This document shows positions 1-4,957 of a DNA stretch of 5,212 bases, piece by piece (position 1 is the stretch's first letter; each line of letters starts with the position of its first letter). A program made the translations under genes and the position numbers. The notes below the pieces were generated by a model. That model was given only the letters and a program-made list of their open reading frames with translations. It was not told where the DNA came from and did no database searches. Origin of the DNA: JBBSEX01 sp038239345 (lineage in GTDB: Bacteria > Acidobacteriota > Terriglobia > Bryobacterales > Bryobacteraceae); contig JBBSEX010000122.1 of the NCBI GenBank assembly GCA_038239345.1, forward strand, positions 1 through 5,212. The letters are read 5' to 3'.

Positions 1-94
1 AGACGGGACCGCGCCAGAAGGCCTCAAACAAAAACACCCAAATGGAAAGAAAAGATAGAAGGACGGCTCCGCCAGACTTACTTTTTCAGCAGCC
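1..94. mobile_element. Probable insertion sequence end (partial, runs off the left edge)
   Basis: Read on the minus strand, the sequence from about 94 leftwards starts GGCTGCTGAAAAAGT. This resembles the terminal inverted repeats of many DDE-transposase insertion sequences (GGCTGCTGAAAAA-type ends). The homology of the neighbouring small gene stops exactly here: its reading frame is sensible up to codon 33 and then runs into GGC TGC TGA contributed by this sequence. No transposase reading frame is visible in the 94 bases, so the body of the element would lie outside the window. The family cannot be assigned and the other end is not seen. The exact boundary (94/95) is inferred from the motif, not proven. 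Confidence 0.5.
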
Positions 95-193
95 TGCTAG
101 AGCGAGCATCCTGATCCGTTCGAGCGGACTAGGCGCGGGCGGGAGTTGAGGTAACCGTTCGAGCTTCTCGAGCCGCCGTCGGACATTCCGCAT
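86..193 (-). pseudogene. N-terminal stub of a small basic coiled-coil phage-type protein, truncated by an IS
   Basis: An ATG at 193-191 opens a frame 5 nt after the stop of the HTH gene. It encodes 35 residues beginning MRNVRRRLEKLERL and ending at TGA 88-86. The start is a short basic, heptad-like amphipathic segment (RRRLEKLERL), followed by a proline-rich linker and a second helix-like stretch (SPLERIRMLALA). From memory, proteins with such an RRRLEKLE start sit beside terminase small-subunit-like genes in acidobacterial phage islands; I cannot name a function. Codons 34-35 and the stop lie inside the probable IS end, so the C-terminal part was lost by insertion. The close spacing suggests it was co-transcribed with the HTH gene. 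A weak GAG lies about 10 nt before the ATG. An unrelated chance ORF is possible. Confidence 0.45.
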
Positions 194-198
194 CTGGG

Positions 199-600
199 TC
201 ACTCAGTAGTTCCGGGTTGCTTGGCCCGTTCCGCGGCCTGCTCCAAAGCGGCGACTCGGAGTTCGATGTCTTCGCTTTCGATGGCCTGCCGGGCGTGCTC
301 CAAGACGCGATCCGCCGCGCGCACTCGGGTCGAGGCTGGTGCGTTTGCGTCCACCATAATCTTCAACAGGGTCGACACCGCTGCACTGGAAGCCTGTTGC
401 AGCCGTGCATAGGATTGCGAAGATGCTGCCCGGCGCGCCTCCCGATAAACCGATTGAAATTCCGGGAGCTTCAACCATCGGATCAGCGTTTGCGTTCCGA
501 TGCCGGCGACGCGGGCCGCTTCTTCGACATTCCGCTGAGTGAGCAGCGCCGTAACCGCCTCTTCCTTCTTGCGGCTGAATTTCGAGCCATGGCCTACCAT
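199..600 (-). CDS. HTH protein resembling a phage terminase small subunit
   Basis: 133 residues from ATG 600-598, which is preceded by AAGGCAGG seven bases upstream. A TTG at 627 would add nine residues and nearly abut the methylase stop, but lacks a comparable ribosome site. After a short basic start, residues 24-45 (NVEEAARVAGIGTQTLIRWL) form a clear helix-turn-helix of the kind used by small terminase subunits and resolvase-like DNA binders. The pattern is an Ala-rich helix, a Gly turn, then a TLxRWL recognition helix. The rest is predicted almost all helical, with Ala/Arg/Glu-rich stretches (SYARLQQASSAAVSTLLKIM, then RVRAADRVLEHARQAIESED) and a possible coiled coil. Terminase small subunits bind the packaging site and hand DNA to the large subunit; here that role is inferred from the fold pattern and from the preceding phage-type methylase. 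No large subunit is in the window. The frame is intact. It could instead be a regulator of the same island. Confidence 0.65.
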   Translation of the reverse strand: MVGHGSKFSRKKEEAVTALLTQRNVEEAARVAGIGTQTLIRWLKLPEFQSVYREARRAASSQSYARLQQASSAAVSTLLKIMVDANAPASTRVRAADRVLEHARQAIESEDIELRVAALEQAAERAKQPGTTE

Positions 601-1868
601 CTGCGAACCTGCCTTGTCGCCCAACAAGTCATGCCGCCCTCGGCATCCCGTCCAGCGCTAGCGAATCAAAGGTCCGGCCGTCAGCTTCCCTTGTGGCTTT
701 CTGGCCGGTCAAACCCTCCCAACGCCCGACCACGACATCGGCATACTTGGGATCGAGTTCCAGGCCGTAACAACGGCGCTGAGTCAGTTCCGCTGCGGCC
801 AGTGTGGTCCCGCTGCCCAGGAACGGGTCATAGACCAATTCACCGCTCTTGGTGTGGTTCAGGATCGCTTTGCGCATCAACTCGACCGGCTTCTGGGTAG
901 GATGATCGAACTTCTCCTCATCCGATCCACCCATGATGAACTTCGGCGAGGGCGAATTCCAGATCGTCGAGTTCTGGCCCGGCTTACCGAACCAGGGAGC
1001 GTTCTTCTTGCGCACGTACCAGCACGGCGCATGCTGGAACCAGTAATGCGTTCTCGTGAGCACCGTCCGCCCTTTGTCCCAGATGATCTGCTGATGATGC
1101 AGGAAGCCGATCCGCAGCAAGCCATCCAGCACCTCTCGGGCGAACTTTTATGCGTGCCATACATAGCCGACCTCCAGACTGGGGACCAGGGCAAATGCCT
1201 CCGACCAGTCGGCGCGCGTATCGCCGGAGATACTGGTTTCCCGATGTCCCTTGGTCCGATGGTGCAAATTGCTGGGCCCGGCAGGTCCGCAGCCGTTCAA
1301 CCCGGCCCTGTCTCGCCACTCGGAGTCCAGTTCAATACCGTAGGGAGGATCGGTCACCATCAGGAACGGCTTCTGCTCGCCCAGAAGCCGCGCCACGACC
1401 TTCGCATCTGTTGCGTCGCCACAGAGTACCCGGTGCGAACCACAAAGCCACAAATCGCCGACCTGGGTAACCGATTGACCGGGCAACGGCGGCGCTGCAT
1501 CCTCCTCGGGCTGTCCTTCAAAACCAGATCATCGATCTCCTTGCTGTCGAACCCCGTCAGGGCGAGATCGAAGTCCGAAGTTTTGAGATCGAGCAACCCG
1601 ATTGCAAGCAGGTCATCGTCCCAATCGGCCCACGTAGCCGACCGGTTCACCATCAGCCGGAAGGCCTGGACCTGCGCCGGAGTCCACTCATCGCACAGGA
1701 TGACGGGGATGTCAGTTATGCCCAGCTTGCGCGCGGCTTTCAGACGCAGGTGCCCGTCGATCACTTCACCGTCACTGCGCACTAGACAGGGAATCTTGAA
1801 TCCAAATTCCCGGATACTTCCGCACATGCGGCCCACAGCAGCATCATTCTTGCGCGGGTTGCGGGCGT

Positions 1869-1876
1869 AAAAGATA
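1869..1876. repeat. Target site duplication, left copy
   Basis: AAAAGATA directly abuts the left inverted repeat of the 354-bp element. The identical octamer abuts the right inverted repeat. The outer base on each side differs, so the duplication is eight bases long. Confidence 0.82.
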
Positions 1877-1900
1877 GCCTCGTCCGGGGAATCTGTGGGT
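1877..1900. repeat. Terminal inverted repeat, left end of the MITE-like element
   Basis: Pairs with the reverse complement of 2207-2230 at 19 of 24 positions. The mismatches are at positions 2, 3, 6, 9 and 17 from the tip; the inner 15 bases differ at only one. Confidence 0.78.
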
Positions 1901-2204
1901 GAATTTCAACAGAAGAACGCCTGAAACATCCGCCGACCTGCTGATAGACAACGGTTTCAGCGTGTCGCCCAGATCCGCAGCCAGGTCCTTTTTCGTAGCC
2001 AGTTTATTCTAAGCCAGTTCGGGGCTTTCGGTGTGGCCGTTCCTTGGTTCATCCGCGCTGACGCCGGCCGTGTTTCTCCGCGTTGATCAGCGCCGAAGGC
2101 CGCCACATCGGCGTTTGCGACGTCTCACGCGCTTGGCTGCCCAATGGCGCGGCGCGGTAACACTCCCTCGAATGTACGGCAGATGGCCCCTTATATGGAT
2201 CAAC

Positions 2205-2549
2205 TTACCCACAAATTCCCCTGAGGACCCAAAAGATAAGCTTATCGATTGGCCAGACTTGGATCTCCATTGATGGCCTGATGGGTGTCACAATGACTAG
2301 TTTGTTCAGAGTTCCACGTTTCATTTTTTCCTCAGCCGCGGATATATCATTTTCCAGCAGCTCTTTGGTTAGTATTCCGGCGTCAGCAAGTACGCTGGCG
2401 ATTCCTGTGAAGGCTTGTCGCATCGCATTTATCGCAGCAGAGAGCATCGGGCGACCGCCAGAAAAAAGAGTCTGCGCGCAGTAATTGAGACTTAATCCGA
2501 TTCCGATGCTCGCCGGACAGACCGGCAGCTGCGCCCCCATCAACCCCAT
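2205..2549 (-). CDS. Unrecognised small ORF, in frame with the methylase start
   Basis: The frame opens at ATG 2549 with AGGA nine bases upstream and overlaps the end of the preceding ORF by 10 nt. A second ATG at 2540 overlaps that stop by one base (TGATG). The first 30 or so residues are not distinctive. Residues 35-85 look like real protein: a helical Ala/Met-rich stretch (AAINAMRQAFTGIASVLADA), then a charged helix with KELLENDISAAEEKMKRG. I do not recognise a family. The frame does not stop before the methylase start: it runs through ATG 2270 (MEIQVW...) and ends at TAA 2207-2205 inside the inserted element. The last 22 codons therefore belong to the methylase and the element. Before that insertion this ORF and the methylase would have formed one continuous frame. 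The simplest reading is that an indel removed its own stop; a true fusion is less likely. Confidence 0.45.
   Translation of the reverse strand: MGLMGAQLPVCPASIGIGLSLNYCAQTLFSGGRPMLSAAINAMRQAFTGIASVLADAGILTKELLENDISAAEEKMKRGTLNKLVIVTPIRPSMEIQVWPIDKLIFWVLRGICG
2207..2230. repeat. Terminal inverted repeat, right end of the MITE-like element
   Basis: Read inward on the minus strand this end starts GGGTCCTCAGGGGAA and carries the TTTGTGGGT core shared with the left end. The stop codon TAA (2207-2205) of the reading frame entering from the methylase start lies at its inner edge. Confidence 0.78.
2231..2238. repeat. Target site duplication, right copy
   Basis: Second AAAAGATA copy. On the minus strand it is TATCTTTT, encoding part of the methylase segment LIF(Y), which is therefore present twice: once before and once after the element. 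Confidence 0.82.
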
Positions 2550-2908
2550 TTCAGAGGATCCTGATCCTGAGTTTTCGGCGGTCGTGGGCCCTTGTATGGC
2601 TCGAAAACGGCCGGAGTGTCAGCCCACCCCTTCTCGAGTGCGGCCTCGTCAATGGAGTTCTTTACGGTGATTGGCTTCTCGCTCCAGTCATACTTGCATT
2701 TTGGATACGCTTGGCCGATGTAGGAATCAGACCATTCGTCCGCTAGCTCGGCTTGTTCCTGAGCTGAGTTGGACCAAGGCTGGCGGTCTGATCGCATGAT
2801 AGATGTATTTCGGGTATTCTCTTCCTGAATCGGTCCGCCCGGCTTGGATCTCTGAATTTCTCCCTCGCGGAATAATGCTTTGATGGCTTCGAGGATCAAC
2901 CAATCCAA
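2540..2908 (-). CDS. Unrecognised charged small protein, first visible gene of the minus-strand operon
   Basis: 122 residues from a TTG at 2908 to TGA 2542-2540. An in-frame TAG lies shortly upstream (about six codons), so no longer start exists in this frame. After a short amphipathic start (DWLILEAIKALFREGEIQR) the protein is hydrophilic, rich in Glu, Gln, Trp and Pro, with several WS/DW pairs and a GPRPPKTQDQDP tail. No catalytic motif or known domain is seen. The overlap with the next ORF points to a shared transcript. The start is doubtful: another frame, opening with ATG 2957, encodes a hydrophobic segment NPVVWLVLPAALGL. Loss of one base near 2903 would join it to LILEAIKALFREGE, giving a credible N-terminal membrane anchor. 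If so, this gene too is frameshifted and truly spans 2540-2957. Confidence 0.42.
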   Translation of the reverse strand: MDWLILEAIKALFREGEIQRSKPGGPIQEENTRNTSIMRSDRQPWSNSAQEQAELADEWSDSYIGQAYPKCKYDWSEKPITVKNSIDEAALEKGWADTPAVFEPYKGPRPPKTQDQDPLKWG

Positions 2909-3031
2909 GCGCCGCAGGCAGGACTAGCCACACAACCGGATTCCCATACGCTGCCATACTCGATACGTCGAAATCAGCCCCGCGAAAGGGTAGGCCGCTG
3001 AAGGGAAGAGGGGATTGCCCGACGCTTCGGG

Positions 3032-3068
3032 AGCAAAGGGGAGAAACCGTATGGTTTCGCCTCTTGCT
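3032..3068. other. Long imperfect hairpin
   Basis: The arms 3032-3048 and 3053-3068 pair over 15 base pairs, with one bulged A (3037) and one A/G mismatch. They enclose a 4-nt loop GTAT. The inner stem GAAACC/GGTTTC is perfect. No T-run follows on the plus strand (ACTCGG...) and none on the minus strand, so it is not a standard intrinsic terminator. It lies about 75 bp upstream of the minus-strand operon and could be an RNA structure, a dispersed palindromic repeat or chance. Confidence 0.5.
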
Positions 3069-3278
3069 ACTCGGATTTATTACTTGGGGGAGGCGGTAAC
3101 AGGATCAGAGTGCCGGTAGGTCACCAAGGCGTATTTAGCACGTGCGGATGGGCGACAATTCCTGATGAACGAGTTACCGCGCTCGGGGGAAGAGGCAAAG
3201 AAAGGCGGCCGAAGGAGGGGAAAGCCGCACAATTACCTGAATGAGTATACTAACGAGACCCGAAAATCTTGCGCTTTT

Positions 3279-3306
3279 TTGAAAATAAATATTTCTGCCC
3301 TATATT
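3279..3306 (+). promoter_or_regulatory. Possible sigma-70 type promoter
   Basis: TTGAAA at 3279-3284 and TATATT at 3301-3306 are separated by 16 bp within an AT-rich patch. The boxes resemble the -35 and -10 consensus, but no clear gene follows on the plus strand. The match may be an effect of local AT content. Confidence 0.22.
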
Positions 3307-3431
3307 TAGGCGGTATCGCGCACTCGTTTCCTAAAACATAACACACAGTCGATGTTCGGGACCGTGGGAAGGGCGCAGAAGTGAGAGCCCCCCGGCCAGA
3401 TGGTGCCCAATCAAGCCTGGATCAGGGATGT

Positions 3432-3467
3432 TGATACTAAAAATGATGCTAAATTATTGATACTAAA
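3432..3467. repeat. Three direct repeats of TGATACTAAA type
   Basis: TGATACTAAA occurs exactly at 3432-3441 and 3458-3467, with TGATGCTAAA between them at 3444-3453 (start-to-start spacing 12 and 14). Similar-phase short repeats are typical of regulator operators. No regulator gene is adjacent in a readable frame, so this may be an orphan operator left from a deleted gene, or simple sequence drift in an AT-rich stretch. Confidence 0.5.
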
Positions 3468-3540
3468 TAACAAGCACGTGTAGAGCTAGCCACTCGATTA
3501 TTTTTACCGCCTACTATCTGCTACCATCTGCACGCCGCAG

Positions 3541-3556
3541 GTCTCTCCGGAGAGAC
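3541..3556. repeat. Perfect 16-bp palindrome
   Basis: GTCTCTCCGGAGAGAC equals its own reverse complement. Flanking CAG/CTG can extend the pairing past one bulged base. Possible roles are a dimeric regulator operator or a recombination remnant. Nothing around it decides the question. Confidence 0.5.
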
Positions 3557-3853
3557 TGCTCGAACTTGCCAACATTTGCCGAGTCAACTATTCCCACTAC
3601 GCCTCCCGCGTCGGCTGGGTTGACTGACTAACGGCTGGAACTGCGGGAAGTGGCCAATACTGCGGGCCAACGTCACTCTCTGCCGAGGCACTATCGGTCC
3701 CGGCCGCCCGAATCGGCTGGCTGGCTCCGTTTCAGTACGTACTTCTCAAGTTCTCCACTGGGGCGTGCACGTCTGGTTAACAGCGAGGAACGGTCTCAAG
3801 CGATCACTGCAACTTTCTCCTCAATTTTGAACCCGCTCGCTAGCGTAAAATGA

Positions 3854-4000
3854 TTGAACGTGTGGTTGGCTGCGGGTCTCTTCGGAATCGCGATCATAAT
3901 TTTGCTCGTTATTGCACGGGCAGTCGCCCGGCAGCGTAAGGCACAACGGAACCGGCTGAAGCGGAACCACGTTCGGAATCTCACGTATCGCAGCGAGTAA
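3854..4000 (+). CDS. Possible small single-pass membrane protein
   Basis: A 48-residue frame from TTG 3854 (or GTG 3860) to TAA 3998-4000. Residues 4-21 are strongly hydrophobic (WLAAGLFGIAIIILLVIA). A very basic tail follows (RAVARQRKAQRNRLKRNH), the expected pattern for a short inner-membrane protein with a cytoplasmic C-terminus under the positive-inside rule. A TGA lies directly before the TTG in the same frame. There is no convincing ribosome site and only rare start codons, so it may be a fragment of a longer lost gene or a chance frame. The opposite strand is also open here (3796-3984), but that product is Arg/Phe-rich and unconvincing. No homologous family is recognised. Confidence 0.28.
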   Translation: MNVWLAAGLFGIAIIILLVIARAVARQRKAQRNRLKRNHVRNLTYRSE

Positions 4001-4036
4001 TCCAGTGACGTGACGGGCTACGAGTTCTACGGCGTT

Positions 4037-4520
4037 TTAGTCGTCGTCGAGATCAACCCGGCCGCGTGATGAAAGGGTGCGTGAGACGCCCGAGATTATG
4101 AATTCCACGCGGAGCGCCATTTGCCACTGCCGCGGCACATAATTTGCAAACGTGCCGAAGATTCTTCCGGCCGTACCGAGGCAGTCGACACAGGTATTGG
4201 GATTCGCCTGATTCACCTTGTTGGCGAAGTTGAACGACTCGGCGAACCTAAGAAATTGGGTATGAAGCCCCCAGTGTGGGATTGCGTGTATCTGACTCCG
4301 AGATTCTGATTGCGGGGCAACATCTGATCGCCTCGGATGGTGTATTGATTGCCGACGGTGTCGCGGTTGAAGTTGGTCACCTGATTATTTCCGATGCCGG
4401 GCGCGGTAGGGCTACCGAAATATGGCCTGAGGGCAAGCGCGGTACTGTAGATCCGAGCGCCCCCGAGGTAAGTGTCCAGGCGGTTGCCCGGAACGGTTGG
4501 GCGGCCCGATATTGGCGCTA
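4037..4520 (-). pseudogene. C-terminal remnant of a TonB-dependent-receptor-like (Oar-type) outer-membrane protein
   Basis: Two overlapping frames carry pieces of one protein. The first, about 4520 to 4245, reads DTYLGGARIYSTALALRPYF and FNRDTVGNQYTIRGDQMLPR. The second, about 4252 to 4098, reads FLRFAESFNFANKVNQANPN and ends GTFANYVPRQWQMALRVEF. The closing aromatic/Gln/Arg pattern with a final VEF is the usual last beta-strand of acidobacterial Oar/TonB-dependent receptors, whose terminal Phe is needed for outer-membrane insertion. Such receptors run to roughly 1000 residues with N-terminal carboxypeptidase-regulatory and plug domains; all of that is missing. After VEF the frame continues about 19 codons to TAA 4039-4037. 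Removing one base after the Phe codon would give TAA at once, so the natural stop was probably lost to an insertion. It is joined upstream to a rhamnosidase fragment. The family call rests on pattern recognition only. Confidence 0.62.
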
Positions 4521-4957
4521 ATGGGTCCATCGGTCGTCACTTTCCAGGTCCCATCGCTGGCGACTCGCGCCGTCGTCCCGTCGGCATACTCGATCTCGAG
4601 CTGTGCGCGCGCTTTCGGGTAGCCGAAATTCTTCATCCCGATTGGAACCTTTTCTCGTGGCGCCCAATACCGGCCATTCCCGAGAATCAGGCCGACTACA
4701 TTCTTCCCGGCGGTGACGTTGTTGGTTACATCGAAGGTGACATAAAAAATCCGCTTCTCATAGTCGGTCAGGTTTGGTGAGAGCACATGATCGCCGATCT
4801 TGCTCCCGTTCAAATACATTTCGAAGAGACCCAACCCCAAGACATACGCGGTTGCGCGCTTCACCCCTCCCCTGGCGACAAACTCCTTCCGCAGCATTCG
4901 CGCGGGCAGCGCACGCTCTTCGGTGTAGCCGACTTCGCCCATGGAGCTACGCCGCAC
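4511..4957 (-). pseudogene. Alpha-L-rhamnosidase (GH78) fragment, N-terminal beta-sandwich domain
   Basis: An open frame of about 149 codons matches the Bac_rhamnosid_N domain. It begins with LRKEFVARGGVKRATAYVLG (residues 22-41), then FEMYLNGSKIGDHVLSP (45-61) and YEKRIFYVTFDVT (66-78). Next come the GNGRYW turn (93-98), the Q/LEIEYADGT strand (119-128) and SDGTWKVTTDGPI (134-146). These enzymes release terminal L-rhamnose from plant and microbial polysaccharides or glycosides and are usually 700-1100 residues. This domain is only the substrate-side sandwich; the catalytic (alpha/alpha)6 barrel with its acidic residues is absent. Homology stops after GPISAN (about 4511), where receptor-like sequence takes over. 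The GTG at 4957 is not a natural start, since family members have more sequence before the RKEF strand. The fragment is therefore cut at both ends and cannot be active. Confidence 0.82.

Larger units (their letters stand above)
1877..2230. mobile_element. MITE-like non-autonomous element, 354 bp, inside the methylase
   Basis: The element is bounded by an exact 8-bp direct repeat, AAAAGATA, at 1869-1876 and 2231-2238. Its ends are 24-bp inverted repeats (1877-1900 and 2207-2230) matching at 19 of 24 positions. The inner 15 bases are GGGGAATCTGTGGGT against GGGGAATTTGTGGGT. Removing the element and one repeat copy restores the methylase frame without any extra or missing base. At 354 bp it is too short for a transposase, and I recognise no transposase fragment inside. 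It would need an enzyme supplied in trans. A GG-type end with an AT-rich 8-bp duplication is compatible with the ISL3 family, but that assignment is only a guess. An internal inverted repeat (CTGAAAC/GTTTCAG, about 1921-1958) is also present. Confidence 0.82.
629..2270 (-). pseudogene. ParB-domain N4/N6 DNA methyltransferase, disrupted
   Basis: The original protein can be rebuilt as about 426 residues starting at ATG 2270 (MEIQVWPIDKLIF), continuing after the inserted element at 1868 (YARNPRKNDAAV). The front third is a ParB/Srx-like nuclease-type domain, with GEVIDGHLRLKAARKLGI as its core motif (around 1763-1710). Then comes the adenine/cytosine-N4 methylase domain: DPPYG (catalytic motif IV) and, near the C-terminus, DPFLGSGTT (SAM-binding motif I). 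This IV-before-I order is that of beta-class enzymes. Such ParB-methylase fusions are common in prophages, where they modify phage DNA. Three lesions are visible: the 354-bp insertion at 1877-2230; a one-base loss near the AAAA run at 1520-1523, where the frame passes from DDLVL to EGQPEEDA; and an in-frame TAA at 1150-1148 between YVWHA and KFAREVLDGL. Homology continues across every break, so the gene is recently dead. The HTH gene follows 28 nt downstream of its stop. Confidence 0.88.
2958..3853. other. Gene-poor gap with isolated signals
   Basis: No reading frame here has a credible protein sequence together with a start signal. Local structures are listed separately: a hairpin (3032-3068), an AT-rich promoter-like stretch (3279-3306), a triple direct repeat (3432-3467) and a 16-bp palindrome (3541-3556). 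The base composition shifts from purine-rich on the plus strand (about 2980-3230) to AT-rich (about 3260-3310 and 3430-3470), suggesting a patchwork of old insertions and deletions. I recognise no rRNA, tRNA or CRISPR repeats. Confidence 0.5.

Noticed and set aside
217..900. Plus-strand open frame of 227 codons
   Set aside because: Antisense shadow of the HTH gene and of the methylase C-terminus. Composition is typical of GC-rich mirror frames.
854..1870. Long plus-strand open frame of 338 codons
   Set aside because: It lies fully antisense to the ParB-methylase, whose motifs (DGHLRLKA, DPPYG, FLGSGTT) are unmistakable on the other strand. The plus-strand product is Arg/Pro/Ser-rich without any domain.
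2031..2273. Plus-strand frame of 80 codons over the miniature element
   Set aside because: It crosses the right end of the element and the duplicated target. The product is Arg/Pro-rich and matches no transposase I can recognise.
3032..3068. Hairpin as an intrinsic terminator
   Set aside because: No run of T follows the stem on either strand.
3010..3110. Possible group II intron domain V/VI, suggested by GAAACCGTATGGTTTC
   Set aside because: Domain V sequence features and a reverse transcriptase are missing. The loop and stem do not match the conserved AGC triad arrangement.
3080..3232. Minus-strand frame of about 50 codons ending ...TYRHSDPVTASPK
   Set aside because: Protein-like in part, but it has a TTG start, no ribosome site and no recognised family. 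It may be a gene scrap, but I cannot support it.
3500..3640. Minus-strand short frame containing VDSANVGKFEQSLRRDLRRA
   Set aside because: Looks somewhat protein-like but is short and has no clear start. The 16-bp palindrome falls inside it. Not enough to call a gene.
3650..3853. Plus-strand frame of 67 codons before the putative membrane ORF
   Set aside because: Ser/Arg-rich, no motif, no ribosome site; probably chance.
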